From Diadophis punctatus similis (Eukaryota > Chordata > Lepidosauria > Squamata > Dipsadidae), in the NCBI GenBank assembly GCA_023053685.1, contig JALIGW010000013.1, positions 16,868,501 to 16,932,500 of the forward strand: DNA of 64,000 bases, read 5' to 3'. Both the position numbers and the translations under genes were made by a program. Of this stretch, positions 10,582 through 21,640 are shown piece by piece. Under the pieces are notes generated by a model. That model worked only from the letters and a program-made list of their open reading frames with translations. It ran no database searches and was not told the DNA's origin. Every line of letters starts with the position of its first letter. Within the stretch, counting starts at the first letter, position 1.

Positions 10582-10828
10582 GAGCCGCGGTGGCGCAGTG
10601 GTTAGAGTGCAGTACTGCAGGCTACTTCTGCTGATCACTGACTGCCAACAGTTTGGCAGATTGAATCTCACCAGGCTCAAGGTTGACTCAGCCTTCCATC
10701 CTTCCGAGGTCAGTAAAATGAGGATCCAGATTGTTGGGGGCAATATGTGGACTCTGTGAACCATTTAGAGAGGGCTGTAAAGCACTGTGAAGCACTATAT
10801 AAGTCTAAGTGCTATTGCTATTGCTATT
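10582..10828 (+). repeat. Sauria-type tRNA-derived SINE
   Basis: It has the tRNA-related head GAGCCGCGGTGGCGCAGTGGTTAG. The body contains CTCAAGGTTGACTCAGCCTTCCATCC and CAGTAAAATGAGGATCCAGATTG. It ends CACTATATAAGTCTAAGTGC followed by an (ATTGCT)n tail. The same body is present at 59739. The 3' part is the BovB-related tail typical of Sauria SINEs. Confidence 0.85.
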
Positions 10829-11409
10829 GAACTTGCTCCGATTTCTCATTTAAAAAAAAATGTTTTCCAGAACTGGACACAATATTCCAAGTTTCATCAG
10901 GATAGAATATAGTGGTACAATTACCTTCCATGATTGGGATGCTATCCTTCAGTTCTTGCATCTCAAGACAATTCTTGCTTTTTTTAATAGCTTTGTGATT
11001 TTGCTGACTCATTTTAACTTGTAGTTATGAAAGTCCCCCTCCCCACTATGCTTTTCACACGTTGTATTACAAAACAAGTCTCCCCTATCCTATAGATGTC
11101 CCTTTCTTTTCTCTTTTTTTCATACATACTGTAGATGCAAATTTTTACATTTTTCTTTGTTGATTTTCACTGTGTTCATTTCAGTTAAATTTGCCTTGCC
11201 AAAGTGAACCTTTCCCATCTTCATGTGTTCTCTTCACCAAACATAAACCCACCATTTTATTATTCTTTATTAATCCATCTTTTCACTTATACAAACCATA
11301 TTTTGTGGACTCTGAAAGAAGAATTAAATATACCTGTAGTCAACAAATCAAGACATTGGTTGCTGGAACTTCCTCTTCAACACTGAACAGGAAGGAATCA
11401 GGGGCAATG
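10829..11409. other. Non-coding sequence downstream of ASMT unit a
   Basis: AT-rich sequence. No polyadenylation hexamer was seen close downstream of the unit a stop codon, and no other feature was recognised. Confidence 0.4.
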
Positions 11410-11790
11410 CTATTTTCTTCCTAGAATAATATTAAAGTGGATTCTTTTCTTTAACTCAATTTCTTGGAAATTGGCTTTGCAGAGGAGCTCATTAAACTTG
11501 GTTGTTGGCCATTCATTCTCTTCAGTGTAGAGCAACATTAACAAGGAATATGTATGAGCTAATAAAGACCTTTGGTCTTCATCAAGAAGAGCTTCCACTA
11601 TTAAGACACCACCACCTGTTTCAAAATATATTTCAGTGATTTAGAAGTGAGAAAATGCTAGTATTTGTTTCTCATCTGACCAGTCAGCAGAATCTTGGCC
11701 AAAATGTACAGTGAATGGGAACTTTAAAATAATCACATACAAAAAGCATCATGTCTTTCAGACTATTCCAAAACAATAATTTGTTCTCCC
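11410..11790 (-). pseudogene. ASMT-like pseudogene fragment, unit a (exons 7 and 8 only)
   Basis: The last exon (11410-11615, 206 bp) is open from an AG acceptor to a TAG stop. It encodes an ASMT C-terminus (GGVLIVEALLDEDQ ... NIILGRK) and is one codon shorter than units b and c. About 45 bp further on lies a degraded exon 7 (about 11655-11750). The acceptor AG is altered there, codons after the FKVPI block are deleted, and a frameshift falls in the region equivalent to the catalytic ...DW box. The intron between them has collapsed compared with 2.9 kb in unit b. Homology to unit b stops near 11790 and exons 1-6 are absent. The family methylates N-acetylserotonin to melatonin; this copy cannot. 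Confidence 0.85.
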
Positions 11791-11939
11791 TTTCATAAAT
11801 GACATTTCTAGCTATATGGAATAAATTATTGCATTAGGTAGAGAGAATAGCCTTATTTGCCACATGCTTTTTCCACCCTCCTTTTTCCCTGTCTATTAGA
11901 GGGTCTACGTTTAAAGTTGTAGATCCTTTACATTTTTCT

Positions 11940-12390
11940 AAAGTCTTTAGCAAAGCAGGTGTAATTCTGTACAAAGGAAAAGCCAAGAAAATCTGGATAG
12001 AATGTCTGAGATTAGTGCCTCTTTCAGATAATATAGTCCATGGTTTAGAGACAGGCAGGGCTGAATTTAGTGGCTGAAGTCTTATCTGCACAACAGCTGA
12101 GCAGAGGAGATTCCAAGTCAGTCTTTCAAGTGATAGTTTCATGAGATGCTCCCGATAAATCTCAGTTTCAGGCAAAGGAAGAGAAGTCAGAGAATGATTA
12201 TATATTTGCAGAGCACAGGAATGTCCCCAGGGTGTTCTTTAACCTGATCCGCCCAGGCAGTTGTGATCTCAGCACCTGTTCATTGCCGATGTCAGCATGG
12301 GTGGTCCTCTCAATACAAAGATCATTTTCCTTTGGGGAAAATTTCTTTTCACAACAAAAGCAATCATGGCACAATATTAGTTTGTTATAC
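11940..12390. repeat. Unclassified interspersed repeat, copy 2
   Basis: It is collinear with 6020-6480 (shared blocks CAAGTCAGTCTTTCAAGTGATAG and TTTTCCTTTGGGGAAAA). It carries no gene. Confidence 0.65.
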
Positions 12391-12400
12391 ATTGACTAGT

Positions 12401-12476
<76 letters not shown>

Positions 12477-12498
12477 TTTTCTTTCTTTCTTTCTTTCC
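12401..12498. repeat. (CTTT)n microsatellite
   Basis: About 24 CTTT units run with one break at 12476-12480. The repeat abuts the LTR fragment that follows. Confidence 0.95.
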
Positions 12499-12539
12499 TA
12501 ATTAGCTTTTGGGCTTCTGTGTTGTCTTCCATGTAAGAT

Positions 12540-12910
12540 CTTGTTACATATGGACATACGTAGTAGCGATTTGCATAACCGCCACTGATTGGCTAATCTA
12601 GCAGCGGGAGAAATAAACTGCTGTCAGTGGCCAGCAGGCTTCAGGGAAGCCCTTAAAAGCAGCTTCCCTGCAGCCTGCCGGCAGTCCATATTAGTTCTAA
12701 CTAATAGACGATAAAGGTGCTGAACTGTTCCTGTGACTCGCCCCTTCTTTTATGTGCGAATCTAACACTGGCGACGAAAGTGGTGGAAGAAGAACCACAG
12801 AACAAAGGTACCTCGTGACATCTGCAGCCATCTTAAGAAGCAAGTACCAACCTGCTCCAGCCAACCTAGAGGATAACTACACAAACATCTCCAGCTCCAG
12901 CCTTCTTCAA
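12540..12910 (+). mobile_element. Fragment of a Ty3/gypsy-like LTR retrotransposon (LTR plus primer-binding site)
   Basis: The LTR-like unit starts near TGTTACATATGG (about 12541). It contains a TTAAAAGCAG box and a GATAAAGG region and ends ...CGAATCTAACA near 12766. It is followed at once by CTGGCGACGAAAGTGG, which resembles the primer-binding site after the 5' LTR of many gypsy-type elements. Coding sequence is not preserved and the element breaks into the (GGAT)n tract. Classification is inferred. Confidence 0.6.
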
Positions 12911-12916
12911 TCCATA

Positions 12917-12987
12917 GATGGATGGATGGATGGATGGATGGATGGATGGATGGATGGATGGATGGATGGATGGATGGATGGATGGAG
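12917..12987. repeat. (GGAT)n microsatellite
   Basis: About 17 uninterrupted GATG units, followed by degenerate GAATGACT units to about 13025. Confidence 0.95.
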
Positions 12988-13025
12988 TGAATGACTGAAT
13001 GACTGACTGACTGAATGAATGAATA

Positions 13026-13743
13026 GAGTCACCACAGATTCCTCTTTTGAGGATATGAGGTTTGCATGTTTCATTACTTTGGGACATGTAAAAAGATTGG
13101 AATAATTCTACAGAGTAACAGTATATAAGGTGATGGAAGAAAATATGAAAATATATAAGAAAAGGTAGGAACAGCTGGAATGCAATTGTAGAAGTGTTTC
13201 CAAGGTAATTCATAATACGGTAGAGTTGGAATCTACTTTTCATCAATGTCAGAAATTCACTTCTCGTGTAGTCCAGTACTATCATTCATAATGAGTGTGA
13301 AGATCCTTATCTTACACCTTTTATAACTATGTCATATCTTTCTTAAGGTATGCCAACCAGAGCTCACTTAAGCACATATATTGCTCATTTGCTCCATTCC
13401 TGTTATTGAGCAAATGGCCAAAAGAGCACCTGTCTTTACACCTAATTTTATTCATGAGCCTTTCCTGAAAGACTTTTCAAAACCTTCTAAGGGTGATATT
13501 GTTGTCTCTTTAATATTGCTTTCTGCCATTTTTCCTTCTGCCATTAAAGATGCCTATGAACTGGCTGAAAAAGTCTTCTCTTGGGTCTGAGAAAAGAACA
13601 TTGAGTTTGTTTCGGTACCAGCATTTGTTTGTAAATGGCAAGCTGGAGTGTATAATCCATGCAAATATTGATACCTAACTTTGAAACCACATCAGACTCT
13701 CCACTTCGTAGCTTCTTAATGGTTCTGAAAACAACAGAGTCAC
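13026..13743. other. Unassigned non-coding sequence
   Basis: No family, motif or convincing gene was recognised. Confidence 0.35.
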
Positions 13744-13976
13744 TGTTAAATCCTGGCGCCGGCTGTTGCATTGATTGCTTGAACTCAAACAGTCGGCGCG
13801 TGGAGACTTGGACAGTTCTCATTGGTTCTTTCCCCTGGTAACTTCCTTATAAAGAGGAAGCTGTCAGCCCTAGTCTTTGTTGTTGATATTGAACAGACTT
13901 GTTGAATAAACGGCTATTTTTATGTAAAGCCGCCTTCTGCTTTTTCATTTGAACAAGCCGACTTCCAGCTTTAACA
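13744..13976 (+). mobile_element. Solo LTR (about 233 bp)
   Basis: It starts TGTTAAATCCTGGCGCC and ends CAGCTTTAACA. It contains TATAAAG (about 13849) and AATAAA (about 13905) in promoter and poly(A) order. The flanks GTCAC and GACAC match in 4 of 5 bases. No internal coding region is attached. Confidence 0.65.
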
Positions 13977-14529
13977 GACACCATGATTATGTTGCTAAGA
14001 AAGTGTCAGCTATTAAATGACTGCAAAATTCTTTGGTGTGCCTTCTGAGCAGACCTGCTTCAGTGGACATCAGTAGGTTACTTTCCTTGTTCAAACATGC
14101 TCTTTTTGTATCAATCAGAAATTAAAATTACAGCAGCCAAACTTTTATTACACATTGCTTTAGATGTAGGTAACTTCCTGAATAATGTTTAATAATGTCT
14201 CTTGGCTTTTTATTATCCAGATAATTACAGAACACATTCAGCACGGAGTTTCCATGTCCTGAAGACTAATGTTAATCTCTGGGAATAAATCCCTTACTCA
14301 ATTTACTAAATAATTAGTTAATATATTTTCCCCCACCCCTCATATTTTTAACCTTGATGTTGCAACAAAATCTTGCTGGAACATGATTTTATATCTAAGA
14401 TTCCGTATACGTCTTGAGACTTCTTTCTATTTGCTAACCGGTGGTTGAATTTCATTCAAGCACCTTTGAATACTTATTTTCAATTTTAAGAGAAGCAGAG
14501 GAAACAACTGCAAGACCTTTGGGTTAGGT
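13977..14529. other. Non-coding sequence with segment inverted relative to the DIRS copy 1 flank
   Basis: 14330-14430 matches 5786-5880 in reverse orientation (shared AGCAAGATTTTGTTGCAACAT and AAGTCTCAAGAC). 14455-14529 starts the duplicated block also found at 41215. No gene was seen. Confidence 0.55.
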
Positions 14530-14951
14530 CAGTGATGGCGAACCTTTTTTTCCTCGGGTGCCAAAATAGTGCGTGCGCGCACTATTGCACGTTTGTGAGT
14601 GCCCACACCCATAATTCAAAGCCCCCACTTGCCCCAACCCCCTGCGCATGCGTGCGTGACCCCCCACTCTCCTGTTTCCCGACGTCCAGTGGGCCCAGTA
14701 GGCCCGTTTTTTGCCCTCCCCAGGCTCCAGAGGCTTTCTTGGAGCTTGGGGTGGGCGAAAACGCTCCCCCCGCCACTCCGGAGGCCCTCTGGAGACTGAA
14801 ATCGCCCTCCCAGAGCCTCCACGCAAGCCAAAAATCAGCTGGCGGGCACCCACATGCGTGCTGGAGCTGAGCTAGGGCAATGGCTCGCATGCCGGCAGAT
14901 ATGGCTTTGCATGCCACCTGTGGCACCCGGGGCATAGGTTCGCCATCACTG
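14530..14951. mobile_element. Non-autonomous hAT element, family A (CAGTGATGGCGAACC ends), copy 1
   Basis: The inverted ends CAGTGATGGCGAACCT / GGTTCGCCATCACTG are flanked by the perfect 8-bp duplication GGTTAGGT (14522-14529 and 14952-14959), which is diagnostic of hAT transposition. The GC-rich interior has no transposase. Relatives are at 32494 and 53151. Confidence 0.92.
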
Positions 14952-15394
14952 GGTTAGGTGGTTGCTGTTTTTAACCAGTCATGTCCTGGCTCGCACTTTT
15001 TCTTTTTTAGTCTTGCAGGAGATTTAAGATTTGAAATATTTTTAGAGATCCACTTTCTAAACATTAGCTCTCCTCCTGAAGCTAGCTCCCAAAATGTGTG
15101 GCAGGCAGGACTGTAGCACAGTATGAGATGAGGTAATATCTATTTTTACATATATTAAAATGACCTTTTGTGTTTCCCAGTTTTCCAATATAAATCTGAA
15201 GAATCCTTATAATTCTGAACAATTTTTCTGGAGTCACCTATAGATGGTGCATCGTTTTGTAGATTCTTTTTAAGTTATAATGTGTATTTCAATCCTTTCC
15301 ATCACATGTTTTTCCACTGTTTCAACAATACATTATTTCCAATATTTTAGCCCATTTTATCATATGCCTTTTCATTTTAGTCCTCCATTTCAAA

Positions 15395-15700
15395 TTTTAG
15401 CAAAAGTCTGTGATGATGATGATGATGATGTTATCCATTCAGTCATATCCGGCTTTTGGCAAGGGTCTCTTCACATCTTTCAATCTTGCCCTACTTCTTT
15501 GAGTTGTGCTATGCTCTGACTGATATCAGCTTTGATGGTGTCCAGCCACCATGTTCTTTTGTGGCCTGGTTTTCTTTTACCACTATCTCTTGTAAGCATG
15601 ATGCTTTTTCTCCAGGGAATTTCCCCCATGTGACTTGGCCAAAATAAGTGAGATGCAATTTTGTGATTTTGTTTTCCATTTGCAAATCTGGTGTTATGCA
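15395..15700 (-). mobile_element. RTE/BovB-like LINE, 3' fragment with C-terminal coding remnant, copy 1
   Basis: On the minus strand it encodes a remnant resembling the C-terminus of RTE-type LINE ORF2 (KSIMLTRDSGKRKPGHKRTW, WLDTIKADISQSIAQLKEV). It ends at a (CAT)n/(GAT)n tail at 15411-15430, as BovB-type elements do. A second copy is at 41710-42010. Confidence 0.65.
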
Positions 15701-16039
15701 CTATAATACGTGCTTGTTAATCTTGGGGTCCATCTGCACATGCAGAACAAGTTGACATCAGTGTCAATTAAACAGTACGCTTAGTGACAGGATATCTTAA
15801 GCCAACACTAATTGAGAAAATATATCCTATCACTGGCATTGTCCCATCTAAGATCAGGTGAGCGGTAGCAGCTAATGCTGAGAGAAGTAAGCAAGAGAAT
15901 GATCCTCAACATCCTCTGAATGGACATATGCCTCAAGCCCACCCGCTCCCAGATCTAGGATAAGCTTTATGGCAAAAACAAACATTCTTGAGGGAATGCA
16001 AAAAAATAATCGAATTAAAAGATGGAGGAAAGAGCAAGG

Positions 16040-16330
16040 AATAACATTAAAGGAGGATATGGCTTCAGGATACAACCTCACTTACACTACTTGAGGGACC
16101 CTGAATAGATTGAGAGTTGGAGTGCCTAAGTGTAAAATCAATATGCTTAAATGGGAGCTATAACAACACATTATGTGAATGTGGAGCATTGCAGAGCCTG
16201 GCCTATCTGCTGGTATGTCCACTACTATCAGAAACATGTACCGATAATGACTTATTTTTGGCCAATGACAAAGCCAAGAAGGTGAACTCACTCTGGCAGT
16301 TTAAAGTTTGATTGAGACATGGAAGAAGAA
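16040..16330 (+). mobile_element. LINE ORF C-terminal remnant (unclassified)
   Basis: The forward translation contains a LNRLRVGVPKCKINMLKWG-like block and a CECG...H/L..CPLL pattern. These resemble the cysteine-rich C-terminus of non-LTR reverse transcriptases, with a break in phase. No 3' tail or clade assignment is possible. Confidence 0.45.
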
Positions 16331-16339
16331 GAAAACCTT

Positions 16340-16956
16340 TGCCATCTTTTCCTTTATATAATTTAGAATAATATTAAAGACAGGTTTTTCTGCACCTTTG
16401 AATTGCCTGTTATTATGCTGTTTCCACTGTGTAACTTTTTCCCCCTGTTTTTCTGTCTTCAGTTTTTCTGTCAACTGTTATCTTGGGTTATTTGCAAATT
16501 CATTTTTTTTCTTTTGCATATTTCTTTACTTCCATTTCTCTTACTGTTAACATGGACATTTGTCATTGTAAGAGTTTAATTTGTTGTGAAATGCTTTCTT
16601 TTCTGGGGTTTCTTTAATTCTTTTTTTCTCTCATCTAAAATCATCTCTCTGTCTCTCCCTCCCTCCCTCCCTCCCTCCCTCCCTCTCCTTGCTATAATGC
16701 TGCTCATGCCCAAAACATTACTTACAGCCCAAACCATCCTTAATGTCTATACCATTATTAACATTATGATCAAGAATTATTTTGATTTCTTTTTGCAATG
16801 CTTCTAATCTTCTAATTATCCCTTTGTCAATAGCTTTCACAGAAGTTCTGTCTTTTATGGAAAGATTACTCTGTTCCAATCTTCTAACAGTTCTGGAGTG
16901 GCTATAACTAGATCTTCCAAGGTGACTACAACCACCCTTCATGAATTGAAACCTCA
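16340..16956. repeat. AT-rich non-coding sequence with (CCCT)n tract
   Basis: A (CCCT)n microsatellite lies at about 16652-16688. The rest is AT-rich and I see nothing else in it. Confidence 0.7.
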
Positions 16957-17030
16957 AATATCTATCTATCTATCTATCTATCCATCCATCTATCATCTAT
17001 CATCTATCATCTATCATCTATCATCTACAG
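16957..17030. repeat. (ATCT)n microsatellite
   Basis: TATCTATCTATC repeats followed by CATCTAT-type variants. Confidence 0.9.
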
Positions 17031-17230
17031 AGGTAATGCAATCACTTATATACAAATTTAGTTTAAAGTGTCAGTAAATATACATATCTAAGATATGAGC
17101 ACAATACAATACAGGAGTTAAAATATTAAATTAAAATAAAACCATAATAAAATCACCATAATATGGAGCCAGATAATTGCAATGGGATAGATGTTATAAT
17201 TCAATATCTAAGGAAACCTACCATCTAACT

Positions 17231-17369
17231 CAGCGGTGGGTTGCTCCCGGTTCGGCCTGGTCCTGTGAACTGGTAGCGGTGATGGGAGGCTCCACTCATC
17301 CACTCTGTTCACCCACTTGTGCACGCTCACGAGTGAACCACTAGCGACGGGGTTTAGAACCCACTACTG
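17231..17369. mobile_element. Non-autonomous hAT element, family B, short copy
   Basis: The ends CAGCGGTGGGTTGC / GAACCCACTACTG are flanked by the perfect 8-bp duplication ATCTAACT (17223-17230 and 17370-17377). At 139 bp it is the smallest member of family B in the window. Confidence 0.88.
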
Positions 17370-17377
17370 ATCTAACT

Positions 17378-17997
17378 GCTTCTCGTGTGGCTGCGATGAG
17401 ATCATCCCAGGTGCCTTGAAATTTCTTGAGAGACATTCATGAACTACTTGTGTTATAGTTTGTTCCGGAGCACCACAGACACATTGTGGGCTCTCGACAA
17501 TTCCTCACTTAAATAGCTTAAAGGGTAAGTAGTATAGACTATCTTCATGATAGCATACTCCAGGCAAGGTTCTGTCTTAACAGAGCAGCTAAAAGTCTAT
17601 ACACACAGTGAATGAACTGGAAAGTGCATCCCTGATGGTCAAAAACTACAGAGGCAGCTGTTAGACTGCAACAGTTCTTGTAAACACTCTGTCTTCTTTT
17701 CATGAGAGCACCGCAAGATAGCTGTTATCTTGTTTTCTGTGTGATAAGATTGCATCAAAAATGCATGGGGATTAGTTTAAATTTCCCACATAAAGAAATT
17801 TGTCCAGCTATGATGTGATATCGCTAATTATGGGGAATCAATTTAGTAGTAGAGAAAACAATTATCTACACATCTTTGTGGATTTTGGAAGGAGTAGAAT
17901 ATATTTGTAATAACGATCAAAGAAGTTTTTATTGTAACATTTTCTTAACCATTGCATTCATCATTAAGACAACACAAAGAATGTTTTAGGAACAAAA
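17378..17997. other. ASMT unit b 3' untranslated and downstream sequence
   Basis: 17378-17650 looks like part of a LINE 3' region (not classified). The final stretch before the stop codon is the presumed 3' UTR of ASMT unit b and contains a poly(A) hexamer. Confidence 0.45.
17928..17933 (-). promoter_or_regulatory. Poly(A) signal AATAAA of ASMT unit b
   Basis: AATAAA on the minus strand (TTTATT on the plus) is 64 nt beyond the TAA stop, a plausible distance for a short 3' UTR. Confidence 0.55.
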
Positions 17998-18206
17998 TTA
18001 TTTTCTTCCCAGAATGATGCCATGGCTGTTTCTTGTCTTTAACTCCATTTCTTGGAAGCCAGCTTTGCTGAGGAGCAGCATTAATTCTCTTGCTTTCCAC
18101 AGTTTGCCTTTAGTGAGGAGCAAAAGTAGTAGGGAATAGGTGTGGGCTATTAAAGGGCCTCTACTGTCTTCATCAAGAATCATATCCACTATTAAGACAC
18201 CACCAC
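17998..18206 (-). CDS. ASMT unit b exon 8 (last exon)
   Basis: 209 bp from an AACAG acceptor to a TAA stop. It encodes GGVLIVDMILDEDSRGPLIA ... GFQEMELKT ... IILGRK, the C-terminal helix-strand unit of the methyltransferase. It is the same length as the unit c exon. Confidence 0.9.
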
Positions 18207-18509
18207 CTGTTTCAAAATATATTTCAATTATTTAGAAAATAGAAAACAGTGCTACTTATTTCAACAGCCAAAGGAACAAGTTAAAATATTTCCGACCTAT
18301 CCCAATTCAAGTTATGAAACCTTCTTTCAAACATGATATACTCATTTCTGCTACTGGGCAGAACAGACCAATATATTATTATGGTATTCTAATATGAACA
18401 GAATATTATTTTCCCAAACATGTTTATAGGAAAATTGCTCACATAGTACCAGGCAATAGAAGCCAAGGAGTTCCACCTTCAAGAATATCAGGTGATAGTA
18501 CAGGTAGTC

Positions 18510-18926
18510 CAGAGGTGGGTTCCTACCGGTGCGGTCCAGTGCACCGCTCCGGTAGGGACCTGCCGATTGCCCAATTTGCGCTCCGGTGCTGTCTTTGCCG
18601 GTCCGTCGCACACCGCCATCTTTTTTCTGTAATTTTTTGGCGATTTTTTGCTTCCGCATATGCGCGAAAGCAAAATCTCACCAAAATCTTGCAAGGGGAC
18701 ACATGCGCGCGCAAGATTTCAGTGAGATTTAGCTTCTGCACATGCACGGAAGCAAAAAATTGCTGAAATTGCGCGCGCGCACCCCCTTGCAAGATTTCAG
18801 TGAGATTTCACTTCCGTGCATGTGCAGGAAGCAAAATCGCGCGAGGGGGAGCGCATGCATAGCGAGCGCACACGCACATGCAACATGGCAGCGCACCGGT
18901 AGCGAGGTAAGAGCAACCCGCCCCTG
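18510..18926. mobile_element. Non-autonomous hAT element, family B, in ASMT intron 7
   Basis: The ends CAGAGGTGGGTTCCTACCGG / ...ACCCGCCCCTG are flanked by the perfect 8-bp duplication AGGTAGTC (18502-18509 and 18927-18934). The interior contains repeated GCGCGCGCA and CATGCGCGGAAGCAAAA-type blocks. Confidence 0.9.
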
Positions 18927-18934
18927 AGGTAGTC

Positions 18935-20340
18935 CTTGTTTTATGAACTGCCTTGTACAGTAACCACATCCCGTGACTGCCTCATACAGTGACCATTCAT
19001 AGTGATAAAAGAGTAATTTTGTGACAATCCTCAAATTTACTATGTTTGCAGATCTGTAAACCAAAGGAAAGCTGAGGTAAGATCATAAGAACAGTGACAG
19101 TTTTACATAGGAACTGCTTCACTTAACAACCAAGGGACCACAGTCCTAATTGTGAATGCTAAACAAGGACTGGAAGCCTCATTAATTGTTATCAGTAAAA
19201 AGATTGATGTGTGACAGCTTTATGCAGTATGTAAAAGGAAAGACATTTCTTTATGCATAAATTATGACATTTCCAAGCACATTGAGAATTAGGCCTATAA
19301 TCTTGGAAAGTGATTGCTCAAGAGTTACCAGTAAGTTTCCATGGTTCCATGGACTGCAACTTGGAAGGAAATACTACTCTAAACCTTTGAAACTAGTTAT
19401 TAGGTTACCATTTAATTACCAGAATTTTCCTTTAATTGAAAAAGCATTTTATTAAAGCCTAATGAAAAAAGATAGCTTACATTCATAGCATCTATATATT
19501 ACTATTTAGTAATAAGGAAAGCCTATTTTATAATGTCAATCATTTTTCATTGAATTAATGGTAATTTTTGTGTTAGTATTGCAAGTGGGCAGGCTTGTTA
19601 TATTTTTGTTCTTTTTTATAGTCCTTTTGGAGCAATATTATACAATTAGGCTGACATAATTATAGAAAAACTTGATTTTTGATAGCATTGCTCTGTACCA
19701 AGTTATATACAGGCAGTCCTTGGTTTACAGTGGCAGCTGAGACGGCCCTCTCTAAGTGATGCAGTCATAAAGAACAATATCATGTGACCACATCACTTCA
19801 GGACAACAATCCTGGCAGTCCTGGTTGCCATGGTAACCCAAGAGGCAATATGGAGTGTGAGAGTACTACAGGATGCTGGGAGGGGGGGGTTGGGATCCAG
19901 GAGAGTCCCTGGAAGGCCCAGCACAGGCTGCATGTGAGTTCGAAGAGGCCAGGGGAATGCTTGGGAGGCCTAGTGCAGCCACATGTCAGTGCTGGAAAGC
20001 CTGGGGACAGATGATCTTGAACGACATGAGTGCAGAAAAGCCAGGGAGGGAAAAGTACCGAGCAAGCACAGGAAACTAGGAGGACTTACCTGAGTGATTT
20101 GTAATTAAAAGCATCATAAGTGTAAGCCGGTTGCAAAGCGTCTGAATCATGATCATGTGGGCAGGGGGAGGTGCGCTGCAACAGCTGGAGCTTTCAGGAC
20201 AAGTCGTGAGAACCACTTACTCAGCACTGTTGCAATTTCAAACAGTTGCTGAATGAACAGTCAGTAAACAAGGACTAAGTAGTACGAACTGCTTGGAATT
20301 TAACATGTTCTGAACAAAGATATTTTTTCTTTCTCTAGGG
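18935..20340. other. ASMT unit b intron 7 sequence
   Basis: AT-rich intron. 19690-20300 is GC-richer with old repeat character (not classified). No exon was recognised here. Confidence 0.4.
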
Positions 20341-20682
20341 CAGGGGTCAGCAACCTGTGGCTCTGGAGCCTCATTTGGCTCTTTCATCCCTCTGCTGCGG
20401 CTCCCTGTCGCTCAAAATATGCGTCACGACCACCAATGTGTGATACCCGCTGGCACGCGATTTATTGAGCTTTTCGACCCCCCGGTAGGCCAACCATGGA
20501 TAAATCAAAGAAAAGAAAAGTTTCAGAAGAAAACAGAACGTTTAATTCAACTACATATGTTAGTTCTGTGGCTGCTCAGGAAATAGTCAGGCATAGGAAG
20601 GGTTTTGTGGCTCCCGGTGTTTTCTTTTCTGTGGGAAACGGGTCCAAATGGCTCTTTGAGTGTTTAAGATTGCCAACCCCTG
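20341..20682 (+). mobile_element. Non-autonomous hAT element, family C, retaining the first transposase codons
   Basis: The ends CAGGGGTCAGCAACC / TTGCCAACCCCTG are flanked by the perfect 8-bp duplication CTCTAGGG (20333-20340 and 20683-20690). From 20496 it still encodes MDKSKKRKVSEENRTFN, resembling the N-terminus of hAT/Buster-like transposases, then jumps to the 3' end: an internal-deletion derivative. Confidence 0.88.
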
Positions 20683-21112
20683 CTCTAGGGAATAGGAAAA
20701 AGAATAATCCTATAACTTCAGGTATAAAGGACTGTGCATTAGAGATGTGTAATCTAGCCATTTTTGAGAAAATGATATATTCTGTCAATCAGAATATGTC
20801 ATAATATCACATCTTTGGAAAAAAAATGATTGGACAAGCTTGGTGAACACTGAAAGGTTAGTTACCCATTTTAAATATATAACAAAAGGTTATATCTTGA
20901 AGAGGATTTATTCTAAGTGAACTTGGAATATATTTATAGTGAAATATTTTTTTGGGTCTTTTTAATGTTTTTCTTTTTTCTTCCTGTGTAGTGATTTGTA
21001 CAGTTTTATTTTATGTATGTTTTCTTGAAAATAGATTAATTAAGAAAAAAACTTGGCAGCCACTGGGCTCCTAAGTATGAACTTTGCGTTTCACTGATTA
21101 AACAATGCCTAC

Positions 21113-21235
21113 CAGGTTTGCAGGCCTTGTACACTTTTCTTAGCAGCTGCAAACCACTGTCATCTGTCCAGTCACACAGAGTCCTGGCCAAAATGTACAG
21201 GTCTGCTTCAGGAATGGGATCTTTAAAAAAATCAC
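21113..21235 (-). CDS. ASMT unit b exon 7 (catalytic His replaced)
   Basis: The acceptor is TTTTGTAG and the donor GTAGGC. It encodes GDFFKDPIPEADLYILARTL, CDWTDDSGLQLL and KVYKACKPG. In this methyltransferase family the position before DW is the His acting as general base; here the codon is TGT (Cys). Confidence 0.9.
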
Positions 21236-21416
21236 CTACAAAAAAAAAGATGTAAAATTTCATTAAGCACCATGTCTTCCAGATTATTCTGACAGAATAA
21301 TCTGTCCTCTTGTTCAAAATCAGAGCTTCCTAATCCAGTCTGCCCTTCTGCCTGGAAAAGCTTCTTGTGCTTAGCAAGACATGAGTTCAACCCACAAGGA
21401 ACATCACATCATTTAC

Positions 21417-21557
21417 CTGCATGGAAAGTGATTCGGGTCTCTTCTGAAGACAAACAATGGTTCTTGGAGGCTTCCACTACTTCAGGGAGGTCAAAAATGG
21501 TCACAGTGCATTTTGGGTAGAGTGAAATCAGTTCCTTAGCTAAGCCACCAGTGTTTC
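21417..21557 (-). CDS. ASMT unit b exon 6
   Basis: The acceptor is CTTTAAG and the donor GTAAAT. It encodes GNTGGLAKELISLYPKCTV, completing the glycine loop, then IFDLPEVVEASKNH, whose Asp normally contacts the ribose of S-adenosylmethionine. The frame is intact. Confidence 0.9.
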
Positions 21558-21640
21558 CTTAAAGAAAGAACAACGTATAATTAAGTAACTGCGGAACAAA
21601 ATTTTGAAGCTACCTGCCTATTATTTCTCTACAGCTGAAC

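Larger units (their letters stand above)
14440..15700. repeat. Segmental duplication block, copy 1 (partner 41200-42040)
   Basis: Apart from the hAT insertion at 14530-14951, this is collinear with 41200-42040, including GCAAGACCTT..GGTTG, GTGTGGCAGGCAGGA, ATGAGATGAGGTAATATC and the RTE fragment. A shorter inverted match is at 34550-34760. It lies upstream of ASMT unit a as the partner lies upstream of unit b. Confidence 0.75.

Noticed and set aside
12263..12505. Frame with repeated SFFL residues
   Set aside because: Translation of a (CTTT)n microsatellite.
14532..14935. Open frames of about 110 codons on both strands in the hAT element
   Set aside because: The GC-rich MITE interior with 8-bp target duplications explains them; similar frames occur in the sister copies.
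12401..17030. Repeat arrays considered as CRISPR-like
   Set aside because: They are simple tetranucleotide microsatellites without spacers, in a vertebrate genome.
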